Assembly (NCBI RefSeq): GCF_028737255.1
Contig: NZ_JAQZAN010000026.1
Location: forward strand, 48,301-94,332
Length of the DNA: 46,032 nucleotides
DNA from: Actinomycetospora straminea
GTDB lineage: Bacteria > Actinomycetota > Actinomycetes > Mycobacteriales > Pseudonocardiaceae
Direction: 5' to 3'
Under the pieces are notes generated by a model. The model ran no database searches, was not told the origin of the DNA, and saw only the letters and a list, made by a program, of their open reading frames with translations. Within the stretch, counting starts at the first letter, position 1, and every line of letters begins with the position of its first letter. The translations under genes were made by a program, and so were the position numbers. Of this stretch, positions 33,427 to 40,912 are shown one piece after another.

Positions 33427-34419
33427 TCAGTGCGACGCGTTCCGTCCCGGCTCGTCGGTGAAGCGGACGTCGACCGTCTGGTGGTCCTTCTGCCGCTCGG
33501 ACTCGACGTAGGACTCGTAGGCGCGCAGGTCGGCGGCCGTGGTGTCGCGGTCGTCCGGGTACATGCTGAACAGGCTGCGCGGGTGCAGGCGGCGGGCGAG
33601 GACGGCGTCGAGCTCGGCGCACAGCACGAACACCGCCGCGGCGAGGTAGATCCAGGCCAGCAGGCCGAGCACGATGCCGAAGAACCCGTAGGTCGCGCTC
33701 GCCCCGGCCAGCCGGGTGCGCACCAGCCAGGTGCCGATCTCCAGCAGGACCTGCCACGTCACGCCGGCGGTGACGGCGCCGATCCAGCGCTCGCGGATCG
33801 GCACCCGGTGGGCGGTCAGCAGGTGGTAGGCCAGCAGGAACAGGCTGACGTTCACGATGAGGCCGGCGACGGTGGTGGCCCACCGGGCGAGGTCGCCCCA
33901 GCCGAGCAGGGCGCCGGCCGTGGCGCCGAGCGCGGACAGTCCCGCCGTGGCCAGCACGCCGACACCCACGAGCAGCACGACGAACGCACCGCGCGCGTAG
34001 GCCGTGCCGATGCCGGGTCGCTCGGCCCGGGGCACCGCCCAGACCTCGTCGAGCGCGTGCTGGGCCGCGTGGGTCACGCCGAGCGCGCCGTAGACGGCGA
34101 CGACGCTGCCGACGACCAGGCCGACGACGCTGCCGCTCATGGTGTGGACGTTGTCGCGGATCTGGTCACCGATCACCGGCACGTTGCGCAGCGCCGACGT
34201 CAGCACCGCCTGCTGGGCGCCCGGGTCGTCGTGCAGGACGTAGCCCAGCACCGTCACGGCGAGCAGCAGGAGCGGGAAGAGCGAGACGAAGCCGTAATAG
34301 GCGAGCAGGGCGGCGAGGTAGGTGCCCTGGTCGTCGACGAACTTGTAGACCACGGCCAGCGGCAGCGCCGCCCAGCGGTGCCGGCGCTGGAAGGCGTCGA
34401 ACCTCCGCGAGACCCCCAT
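33427..34419 (-). CDS. YihY/BrkB-family inner-membrane protein
   Basis: A 330-residue integral membrane protein with six predicted helices. The opening YKFVDDQGTYLAALLAYYGFVSLFPLLLLAVTVLGYVL is characteristic, as are VVGSVVAVYGALGVTHAAQHALDEVW and GFFGIVLGLLAWIYLAAAVFVLCAELDAVLAR. The C-terminal 50 residues are hydrophilic. The family was once called ribonuclease BN; transport of lipids or ions is suspected, and no activity is proven. ATG at 34419 follows GGGGAGGTGGGG, while the frame remains open to 34551. Confidence 0.9.
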   Translation of the reverse strand: MGVSRRFDAFQRRHRWAALPLAVVYKFVDDQGTYLAALLAYYGFVSLFPLLLLAVTVLGYVLHDDPGAQQAVLTSALRNVPVIGDQIRDNVHTMSGSVVGLVVGSVVAVYGALGVTHAAQHALDEVWAVPRAERPGIGTAYARGAFVVLLVGVGVLATAGLSALGATAGALLGWGDLARWATTVAGLIVNVSLFLLAYHLLTAHRVPIRERWIGAVTAGVTWQVLLEIGTWLVRTRLAGASATYGFFGIVLGLLAWIYLAAAVFVLCAELDAVLARRLHPRSLFSMYPDDRDTTAADLRAYESYVESERQKDHQTVDVRFTDEPGRNASH

Positions 34420-34589
34420 CCCCACCTCCCCGACCGCATCGTGCGGATACCCCCTCGACGGCCGCGTCACCGGAGCAGTCGCTGCCGCCGAACGGGGACT
34501 CCGGTCGACGAGGCCCGGGGTGGAGTGGCTCGCCAGGGCGGTCCACGACACACTGACGCCCCGACACGGCGATCACCGGGAGGCGCAGC

Positions 34590-35084
34590 GTGGAGTTCGA
34601 CGTGCTGGTCGAGGTACCGCAGGGCAGCCGCAACAAGTACGAGATGGACCACGAGACGGGGCGGCTGCGGCTGGACCGCACGCTGTTCACCGCGACGCGG
34701 TACCCCGCCGACTACGGCTACATCGAGAACACCCTCGGCCAGGACGGCGACCCGCTCGACGCGCTCGTGCTCGTCCAGCAGCCCACTTTCCCGGGATGCC
34801 TGGTGCGCAGCCGCGCGATCGGCATGTTCCGCATGACCGACGAGGCCGGCGGCGACGACAAGGTGCTCTGCGTCCCGAGCGACGACCCGCGTCTCGAGCA
34901 CCTGCGCGATATCCACCACCTCGACGAGTACCACCGCATGGAGATCCAGCACTTCTTCGAGGTCTACAAGGCGCTGGAGCCCGACAAGGAGGTCGAGGGC
35001 CACTCCTGGGTCGGGCGCGCGGAGGCCGAGAAGGAGGTCCGCGCGTCGCTGGATCGCGCCGAGAAGGAGGGCTACACGACGTGA
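34590..35084 (+). CDS. ppa: Inorganic pyrophosphatase (soluble family I)
   Basis: Hydrolyses PPi to two phosphates, driving biosynthetic reactions. The 164-residue protein has the family I signature: [13 protein letters not shown] (K16, E18), the R30 region, [27 protein letters not shown] with metal ligands D52 and D57, and [11 protein letters not shown] further on. The C-terminal [18 protein letters not shown] is standard. GTG at 34590 follows GGGAGGCGCAGC. It is divergent from the BrkB-type gene and followed 10 bases later by a small membrane-protein gene. Confidence 0.96.
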   Translation: MEFDVLVEVPQGSRNKYEMDHETGRLRLDRTLFTATRYPADYGYIENTLGQDGDPLDALVLVQQPTFPGCLVRSRAIGMFRMTDEAGGDDKVLCVPSDDPRLEHLRDIHHLDEYHRMEIQHFFEVYKALEPDKEVEGHSWVGRAEAEKEVRASLDRAEKEGYTT

Positions 35085-35094
35085 GGGCGCCGAC

Positions 35095-35640
35095 GTGACC
35101 GAGCCGCCGGACCCACCGCCGAACGTCGCGACCATGCGCACGATCGGCATCGTGTGGGCGGTCGCGGGCGTGCTCGCGATCCTCGTCGGCGCCGTCGCGA
35201 CGGTGGTCGCGATCGTGATCTTCGGCGTCCTCGCCCTCGCGCTGGGCATCGCCATCATCGCGATCCAGGACGTCCGGGCGCGCTCGGCGATCCGCGCCTC
35301 GCGGACGCTGACCAACGCGCCCGTGCCGCCGGCCGACCCGCCGACCGCCGGCCCGCCCAGGTCCACCCCCGGCCCGCCGCGGAGGGCGACGGCCGGGCCG
35401 ACCCCCGGTCCCCCCGACGACCCCACCGGCGGCCCGTCGGAGACCGGCGACGACGCCGGCGCCGAGGCCGCGGTGGGCTCGACGGGGTCCGGGTCGTCGG
35501 GCGGCTCGGGGTCGGGGAGCTCGGGCGGCTCGGAGTCGGGGAGCTCGGGCGGCTCGGACGGGGGCGGCTCGGACAGGGACGAAGACGAGGACGGGGGCGG
35601 GGACGGCTCGGGTGCCCCCGACGGCCGCCGCGACGCGTGA
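35095..35640 (+). CDS. Small membrane protein with Pro-rich and Ser/Gly-repeat tail
   Basis: 181 residues. One long hydrophobic hairpin or two close helices (TIGIVWAVAGVLAILVGAVATVVAIVIFGVLALALGIAIIAI, about residues 16-57) are followed by a basic turn and about 110 residues of low complexity: Pro/Gly/Thr-rich, then GSSGGSGSGSS-type repeats, then an Asp/Glu/Gly end. No known domain. GTG at 35095 begins 10 bases after the ppa stop, so it is probably co-transcribed. Expression is plausible but unproven. Confidence 0.65.
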   Translation: MTEPPDPPPNVATMRTIGIVWAVAGVLAILVGAVATVVAIVIFGVLALALGIAIIAIQDVRARSAIRASRTLTNAPVPPADPPTAGPPRSTPGPPRRATAGPTPGPPDDPTGGPSETGDDAGAEAAVGSTGSGSSGGSGSGSSGGSESGSSGGSDGGGSDRDEDEDGGGDGSGAPDGRRDA

Positions 35641-35697
35641 GGCGCCGGGGCCGGGGGTAGAGCCCTCTCGACCGTGCCGTCGACCCCTGGAGGCACC

Positions 35698-36024
35698 GTG
35701 GCCACCCCCACCGACGACGACCGCACCCTGCTCACCGTCATCGCGCACATGAAGGCGCTGCCGGGCAAGGAGCAGGAGCTGCGCTCCGAGCTCGAGAAGC
35801 TGGTCGAGCCGACGCTGGCCGAGGACGGGTGCGTCAACTACGACCTGCACGTCGCCGTCGACGACCCCGGCACGTTCTTCTTCTACGAGAACTGGACGAG
35901 CCCCGGGCACCTCGAGGCGCACCTCGCCAACAGCCACCTCGTGGAGTTCGCCGGCAAGCTCGACGAGTACCTCCAGGGTGGTGCCGACGGGCTCGTGATC
36001 ACGCAGTTGCAGCGGATCCGGTGA
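35698..36024 (+). CDS. ABM-family monooxygenase (YgiN/quinol-monooxygenase-like)
   Basis: A 108-residue antibiotic-biosynthesis-monooxygenase fold protein: LLTVIAHMKALPGKEQELRSELEKLVEPTLAEDGCVNYDLHVAVDDPGTFFFYENWTSPGHLEAHLANSHLVEF is the whole domain with its usual ferredoxin-like strand order. Family members oxidise quinols or polycyclic aromatics without cofactors. GTG at 35698 follows GGAGGCACC. Its stop overlaps the GTG of the DUF3500 gene by four bases, making it the first gene of a three-gene coupled unit. Confidence 0.91.
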   Translation: MATPTDDDRTLLTVIAHMKALPGKEQELRSELEKLVEPTLAEDGCVNYDLHVAVDDPGTFFFYENWTSPGHLEAHLANSHLVEFAGKLDEYLQGGADGLVITQLQRIR

Positions 36025-37178
36025 CCGAGCACCCGACCCCGCGGACGGTCGCCTCGGCGATGGCCGAGGCGGCCGTCGCGTGGATCGACGGTCTCGACGA
36101 CGAGCAGCGGGCGATCGGCGTGTGGGACTGGCCGGGCTCGAAGGCCGCGGACGCCGAGCGGGTGCGCTGGTACTACACGCCGACCGACCACGGCGGCCTG
36201 ACCGTCCACCAGCAGCGCCCCCACCAGCAGCGCGCGGCGATGCGCCTGCTCGCCAGCGGCCTGTCCGAGCCGGGCTACGTCAGCGCGGCGACGATCATGG
36301 GGCTGGAGAACGTCCTCGACCGCACGGAGGGCTTCACCGCCGGGTTCGCCCGCGACCGCGGCCGCGACCCGGGCATGTACTACTTGCGGGTCTTCGGCGA
36401 CCCGGCCGGCGACGGGCCCTGGTCCTGGCGCTTCGGCGGGCACCACGTCTCGGTCAACCACCTCGTCGTCGGCGGCGAGGCCGTCGCCGGCAGCCCCTGC
36501 TTCCTCGGGGCCGACCCGATGGTGTCCCCGCTGCTCGGGGGCCGGGAGCTGCGCCCGCTCGGCGGGGTCGAGGACACCGCGCGCGAACTCCTGCACGCCC
36601 TCGACGCCGACCAGCGCCCCCGCGCCGTGCTCACCCCCACCGCGCCCGCCGACATCATCGGCGCCAACCGCGTGCGCCCCGGGCCCGGCGACCGCCTCGT
36701 CCCGCTGCCCGACCTCTGGCGCGGGCACTTCGAGCAGGGCCTCGAGGACCGGCTCTGGTCGATGCACGACGGGCTCGAGGCCCAGCTCGGCGTCACCGAG
36801 GCCGACCGCGCCGCCACCGAGTTGACCGCCGCCCCGCGCGGCATCGCCGGCGCCGACCTCGACGCCGGCCAGCAGGAGATCCTGCGCCGCCTGCTCGACA
36901 CCTACGTCGGGCGGATGCCGCCGGGGCTCGTCGAGCGCGAGCGCGCCCGGTTCGACGGCAGCGCGCTCGACGCCGTGCACTTCGCCTGGGCCGGCGGCGC
37001 CGAGCGCGGCGAGCCGCACTACTACCGCCTGCAGGGCCCCCACCTGCTCGCCGAGTGGGACAACGTCCAGCGCGGTGTCAACCACGCCCACTCCGTCTGG
37101 CGCGACCCCGAGCGCGACTTCGGGCTCGACGTGCTGGGCGAGCACCTCGCGCTCCACCACCCCGAGCACCACCCGTGA
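36021..37178 (+). CDS. DUF3500-domain protein
   Basis: A 385-residue soluble protein that matches DUF3500 along nearly its full length. Landmarks are WIDGLDDEQRAIGVWDW, RVRWYYTPTDHGGLTVHQQRPHQQRAAMRLLASGLSEPGYVSAATIMGLENVL, YYLRVFGDPAGDGPWSWRFGGHHVSVNHLVVGGEAV and the end HYYRLQGPHLLAEWDNVQRGVNHAHSVWRDPERDFGLDVLGEHLA. Conserved histidines (GGHHVS, NHAHSVWRD) suggest metal binding, but function is unknown. It is coupled by GTGA overlaps to the ABM gene before it and the carboxylesterase gene after it. Confidence 0.92.
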   Translation: MTEHPTPRTVASAMAEAAVAWIDGLDDEQRAIGVWDWPGSKAADAERVRWYYTPTDHGGLTVHQQRPHQQRAAMRLLASGLSEPGYVSAATIMGLENVLDRTEGFTAGFARDRGRDPGMYYLRVFGDPAGDGPWSWRFGGHHVSVNHLVVGGEAVAGSPCFLGADPMVSPLLGGRELRPLGGVEDTARELLHALDADQRPRAVLTPTAPADIIGANRVRPGPGDRLVPLPDLWRGHFEQGLEDRLWSMHDGLEAQLGVTEADRAATELTAAPRGIAGADLDAGQQEILRRLLDTYVGRMPPGLVERERARFDGSALDAVHFAWAGGAERGEPHYYRLQGPHLLAEWDNVQRGVNHAHSVWRDPERDFGLDVLGEHLALHHPEHHP

Positions 37179-38599
37179 CCGGGGCGATCACCGACGCGAC
37201 CGTCACGCTGTCGACCGGCACGCTGCGCGGGCGACGGCGCGGCGGTGTCCTCGGGGCCGTCGGGGCCGTCGAGGTGGTCGAGTTCCGCGGCATCCGCTAC
37301 GCCACCGCGCACCGCTTCGCGCCGCCGGAGCCGCCCGCGCCCTGGTCCGGGATCCGCGACGCCGTCGAGCCCGGCCCGATCAGCCCGCAGCTGCCCGCCC
37401 GCGTCGCGTCGGTGACCGGCCCGTCGACCGACGACGACGCCCCGCAGGACGAGGACTGCCTGCGCCTCGACGTGCGCGCCCCGGCCGCCGCGCTCACCGA
37501 CGGCGTGCCCCGCCCGGTGCTGGTCTGGCTGCACGGCGGGGCCTACGTCATCGGGTCGGCGTCGACGTCCTGGTACGACACCGCGCGCCTGGTCGCCGAG
37601 GGGGACGTCGTCGCGGTGAGCGTGGGCTACCGGCTCGGGGTGCTGGGCTGGCTCGCCGCGGACGGGGTGTCCGACGGCAACCTCGGGCTGCTCGACCAGA
37701 TCGCCGCCCTGCGCTGGGTGCAGGAGCACATCGCGGCGTTCGGCGGCGACCCCGCGCAGGTCACGGTGGCGGGCCAGTCCGCGGGCGCGCACGCGATCGC
37801 CTGCCTGATGACCGTCCCCGCGGCCCGCCCGCTGTTCCGGCGCGCGATCCTCCAGAGCGGCCAGCTGGGCCTCGGGCTCTCGTCGCCGGCGCGGGCGGCG
37901 CGGGTCGCGGGCCACGTCACCGAGGGCCTCGACGGCGCGGACCCGCGGACGGCGGGCGTCGACGCGCTGCTGGCGGCCCAGCGCCACGCGATGATCCGCG
38001 CCGCGGGACCCGGCGGGCTCGACTCGTCGCCCGCCTTCGCGCCGACCGCGGGCGTCGCGCCGCTGGCGCCGGGCGTGACGTGGACCGACGCGGCGTCGTC
38101 CGGGCACGACGTGCTCGTCGGCGCGACCGCGGACGAGATCGAGACGTTCCTCGCCATCAGCCCGCCCCTGCGCGCGGCCCGGCGGCTGCCGCTGATCGGA
38201 CGGCTCGCGTCGGCGGCCGGGGGCGTGGTGACGCGGCGGGTGTTCACCGGACCCGCCGACCGGTTCGCCGACGACGCGGCCCGCGCCGGCGCCCGCACCT
38301 TCAGCTACCGCTTCGCGTGGCGCGCGCCCGCCTCGGGCCTGGGTGCCTGCCACTGCGTCGACCTGCCGTTCCTGTTCGGCGCGCGCGAGGCGTGGGCGGG
38401 CGCGCCGATGCTGCGCGGGGCCGACTGGGACACCGACGTCGAGCCGCTCGGGGCCGTGCTGCGCGGGGCGTGGCTGGCGTTCGCGCGGCACGGCGACCCC
38501 GGGACCGACGACCTGCCCTGGCCGCCGCACTCCCCCGGCGCCGGGCCGACGGTCGTGCTGGACACCGTGACCGCCCACCGGAACGGGCACACTCGATGA
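37175..38599 (+). CDS. Type B carboxylesterase/lipase
   Basis: A 474-residue alpha/beta-hydrolase of the carboxylesterase type B family. VEFRGIRYATAHRFAPPEPPAPW and EDCLRLDVRAP are the family N-terminal motifs. The oxyanion hole is HGGAYVIG (120-127), the nucleophile S202 in VAGQSAGAHAIACLM, and the catalytic histidine probably in GLGACHCVDLPFLFG with the acid in GATADEIETF. No signal peptide, so cytosolic. GTG at 37175 overlaps the DUF3500 stop. Substrate unknown; with the neighbouring ABM protein a role in aromatic ester breakdown is conceivable. Confidence 0.91.
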   Translation: MTGAITDATVTLSTGTLRGRRRGGVLGAVGAVEVVEFRGIRYATAHRFAPPEPPAPWSGIRDAVEPGPISPQLPARVASVTGPSTDDDAPQDEDCLRLDVRAPAAALTDGVPRPVLVWLHGGAYVIGSASTSWYDTARLVAEGDVVAVSVGYRLGVLGWLAADGVSDGNLGLLDQIAALRWVQEHIAAFGGDPAQVTVAGQSAGAHAIACLMTVPAARPLFRRAILQSGQLGLGLSSPARAARVAGHVTEGLDGADPRTAGVDALLAAQRHAMIRAAGPGGLDSSPAFAPTAGVAPLAPGVTWTDAASSGHDVLVGATADEIETFLAISPPLRAARRLPLIGRLASAAGGVVTRRVFTGPADRFADDAARAGARTFSYRFAWRAPASGLGACHCVDLPFLFGAREAWAGAPMLRGADWDTDVEPLGAVLRGAWLAFARHGDPGTDDLPWPPHSPGAGPTVVLDTVTAHRNGHTR

Positions 38600-38621
38600 G
38601 GACACCCCTGAGGAGGAACCG

Positions 38622-38903
38622 ATGCCCCTGATGCGCAGGGTCGCGGCCATCGGCGCGGCCGTGGCCGCCGCGCGGCGATTCGCCCGCCAGAACCCCGAGA
38701 CGGTCAACCGGTACGCCGACCAGGCCGCGGCCTTCGTCAACAGCCGCACCGGCGGGAAGTACCAGAAGCAGATCGACTCGGCGGTGCGCCAGGTCCGCAA
38801 GCAGACCAGCGTGCCGGGGCGCACGGTGCCGTTCCCGGAGCCGCAGTACTACGGGCCGCAGTCGGCCACCCGCTACCCGAGCCAGCGGACCGACCGTCCC
38901 TGA
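38622..38903 (+). CDS. Small MT0933-antitoxin-like protein
   Basis: A 93-residue basic protein. Its middle, VNRYADQAAAFVNSRTGGKYQKQIDSAV, resembles the core of MT0933-type antitoxins (TGGK-Y-x-x-QID). The C-terminal third is Pro/Arg/Tyr-rich. ATG at 38622 follows GAGGAGGAACCG, a very strong ribosome site. No toxin gene (the SRPBCC-type partner in mycobacteria) is adjacent, so a toxin-antitoxin function is doubtful. Confidence 0.7.
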   Translation: MPLMRRVAAIGAAVAAARRFARQNPETVNRYADQAAAFVNSRTGGKYQKQIDSAVRQVRKQTSVPGRTVPFPEPQYYGPQSATRYPSQRTDRP

Positions 38904-38942
38904 CGCGTGATCCCCGCGCCGGCAGCGGGCACTCCGACGGAC

Positions 38943-39125
38943 ATGGGACTGAACTACCGTGGCCGCCGCAAGCTGGGCCCGCTGCCGGTGTGGCGCAACG
39001 TCTCGCGCTCGGAGAAGGGCAAGACCTCCTCCTGGACGGTGAAGCTCTTCGGCGTGAGCTGGAACAGCCGGACGAAGAAGAAGACCGTCGACCTGCCCGG
39101 CAACTGGTCCTACACGACTGACTGA
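38943..39125 (+). CDS. DUF4236-like small basic protein
   Basis: A 60-residue peptide that reads GLNYRGRRKLGPLPVWRNVSRSEKGKTSSWTVKLFGVSWNSRTKKKTVDLPGNWSY. The pattern (basic KLGP, NVS, then a final T-V-x-LPG-x-x-xY) is that of DUF4236, short beta-rich proteins often found alone or fused to membrane domains. ATG at 38943; the SDR gene begins four bases after its stop, so it is probably translated from the same mRNA. Function unknown. Confidence 0.75.
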   Translation: MGLNYRGRRKLGPLPVWRNVSRSEKGKTSSWTVKLFGVSWNSRTKKKTVDLPGNWSYTTD

Positions 39126-39129
39126 CGCG

Positions 39130-39957
39130 GTGAGCACCCCCGACACCCGCACCGTCCTCGTCACGGGCGCGACCGACGGCCTCGGCCGCGGGCTCGCGCA
39201 CGACCTCGCCGGCCGCGGCCTGCAGGTCCTGCTGCACGGCCGCGACGACGAGCGGGGCAAGGCCACGCTCGAGGAGATCCGCCAGGCGACCGGCAACGAC
39301 GCCCTGTCCTGGTACCGCGCGGACCTCGCCGACCTCGCGCAGGTCCGCGACCTCGCCGACCGCGTCGCCGCCGACCACCCTCGCCTGCACGTCCTCGTCA
39401 ACAACGCCGGCATCGGGGCCGACGTCCCGGGCGGCGGCGAGCGCCAGGAGAGCGCCGACGGCCACGAGCTGCGGTTCGCGGTGAACTTCCTCGCCGGCCA
39501 CCTGCTCACCCGCCGCCTGCTGCCGTCGTTGCAGGCCGCCGCGTCGCCGGGCGACCCGTCGCGGATCGTCATGGTGTCCTCGGCGGGCCAGGCCGCGCTG
39601 GACTTCGACGACCTCATGCTGCGCCGCGACTACTCGGGCTGGCGCGCCTACACCCAGAGCAAGCTCGCGCAGATCCTCGACGCGTTCGACCTCGCCGACG
39701 AGCTCGACCCGGCCGTCGTCACCGCGACCGCGCTGCACCCGGCGACCTACATGCCGACCAAGATCGTGCCGTCGCCGATCAGCACGATCGCCGAGGGCGT
39801 CGCGGCCACCGCGCGGCTGGCGGTCGACCCGGAGCTCGCCGGCGTCACCGGCCACTACTTCAACGGCGTGCGCGAGGCCGAGCCCGACCCGCAGGCGCAC
39901 GACCCGCTGGCCCGCGCCCGGCTGCGCGCGATCGCCGACGAGCTGACCCGACCCTGA
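39130..39957 (+). CDS. Short-chain dehydrogenase/reductase
   Basis: A 275-residue classical SDR: nucleotide-binding TGATDGLGRG (12-21), NNAG (91-94), catalytic S150/S151 in VMVSSAG and the Y174-x-x-x-K178 pair in AYTQSKLA. The ADL and HGRDDERG segments point to NADPH preference, as in retinol-dehydrogenase-like or WW-domain oxidoreductase-like SDRs. GTG start at 39130. Substrate unknown. It forms a compact plus-strand group with DUF3224 and OsmC genes downstream. Confidence 0.92.
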   Translation: MSTPDTRTVLVTGATDGLGRGLAHDLAGRGLQVLLHGRDDERGKATLEEIRQATGNDALSWYRADLADLAQVRDLADRVAADHPRLHVLVNNAGIGADVPGGGERQESADGHELRFAVNFLAGHLLTRRLLPSLQAAASPGDPSRIVMVSSAGQAALDFDDLMLRRDYSGWRAYTQSKLAQILDAFDLADELDPAVVTATALHPATYMPTKIVPSPISTIAEGVAATARLAVDPELAGVTGHYFNGVREAEPDPQAHDPLARARLRAIADELTRP

Positions 39958-39993
39958 CGGGAGATGTCAGCCTCTCCCCGCGAGGATGATCGC

Positions 39994-40386
39994 GTGACCC
40001 ACCTCGAGAGCGCCTTCACCATCGACGTCTGGGAGCCCGCGGACGGCGACCCCCTCGCCGAGCCGGAGGGCCGGGGCCCGGCCACCGGCCGCACCCTGCT
40101 GCGCAAGACCTACTCCGGCCCGCTGCAGGGCACGGCCGTCGCCGAGCTGCTGACCACCCAGGGCGAGGGCGGCGCGGCCTACCTCGCGCAGGAGCGCGTG
40201 GTCGGCGATCTCGAGGGCCGGGCTGGCAGCTTCGTCCTCCAGCACGGGGCGTCGGGCGGCGACGGCCAGGAGATGCGGCAGTGGGCGTTCGTCGTCGCCG
40301 GGTCGGGGACGGGCGGGCTCGAGGGCCTGCGCGGCACCGGCGTCGTCGCCCACGAGCTCCTGACGCTGGACTACGAGCTGCCCTGA
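39994..40386 (+). CDS. DUF3224-domain protein
   Basis: A 130-residue protein fitting DUF3224 (allene-oxide-cyclase-like beta-barrel): FTIDVWEP, TGRTLLRKTYSGPLQGTAVAELLTTQ, AAYLAQERVVGDLEGRAGSFVLQHGAS, and GTGGLEGLRGTGVVAHE near the end. GTG at 39994 is preferred for its conserved N-terminus; ATG 39964 is an alternative that would add ten residues. The last base of its TGA is the first base of the next gene's ATG. Function unknown. Confidence 0.88.
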   Translation: MTHLESAFTIDVWEPADGDPLAEPEGRGPATGRTLLRKTYSGPLQGTAVAELLTTQGEGGAAYLAQERVVGDLEGRAGSFVLQHGASGGDGQEMRQWAFVVAGSGTGGLEGLRGTGVVAHELLTLDYELP

Positions 40387-40871
40387 TGGCGTTCACGACC
40401 GACCCCGACGGCACCCACCGCTACCGCGCGACCTGCACGTGGTCGGGCTCCACCGGTGCCGGCTACGACGGCTACGGGCGCGCCCACCGCGTCGAGGCCC
40501 CGCCCGCCGACACCACGCTGGCGCTGTCGAACGACCCGACGCTGGGCGGGGACGCCGCGCTGCTCGACCCCGAGCAGCTGGTGCTCGCCGCGGCGTCGTC
40601 GTGCCAGCTGCTGTCGTTCCTCGCGATCGCGGCGCGGGCCCGCATCGACGTCACCGCCTACCGCGACGAGGCCGAGGCGACGATGTCGCACGACGGCGGG
40701 CCGGCGCGGATCGCGGCGATCGTGCTGCGCCCGGAGATCACCGTGACGCCGGGCCCGAGCGTCCCGCGCGTGGAGCGGCTCGTGCACCTCGCGCACGGCG
40801 AGTGCTACATCGCCAACAGCCTCGCCACCCCGGTCACCGTGGAGCCGGTGGTCACCTTCCTCCGTGCGTGA
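40386..40871 (+). CDS. OsmC-family peroxiredoxin-like protein
   Basis: Reduces organic hydroperoxides with two redox cysteines in dimeric OsmC proteins; both are visible, C73 in AAASSCQLLSFLA and C140 in HLAHGECYIANSL. The 161-residue length and the THRYRATCTWSG start fit the OsmC/YhfA side of the family. ATG at 40386 overlaps the DUF3224 stop (TGATG). Its own TGA lies inside the left arm of a perfect terminator palindrome. Confidence 0.93.
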   Translation: MAFTTDPDGTHRYRATCTWSGSTGAGYDGYGRAHRVEAPPADTTLALSNDPTLGGDAALLDPEQLVLAAASSCQLLSFLAIAARARIDVTAYRDEAEATMSHDGGPARIAAIVLRPEITVTPGPSVPRVERLVHLAHGECYIANSLATPVTVEPVVTFLRA

Positions 40872-40904
40872 TCTTCTGAGCTATCGCTCAGAAGATCACG
40901 CACG
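40863..40904. terminator. Perfect 19-bp-stem bidirectional terminator
   Basis: Arms 40863-40881 and 40886-40904 are perfect reverse complements around the loop TATC. The left arm contains the OsmC stop codon (40869-40871), and the right arm ends eight bases before the stop of the convergent indolepyruvate oxidoreductase gene. Confidence 0.9.
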
Positions 40905-40912
40905 TAGGCCGG

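Noticed and set aside
38622..38903. Toxin-antitoxin module
   Set aside because: The antitoxin similarity is limited to a short TGGK-Y-QID motif and no toxin gene is adjacent.
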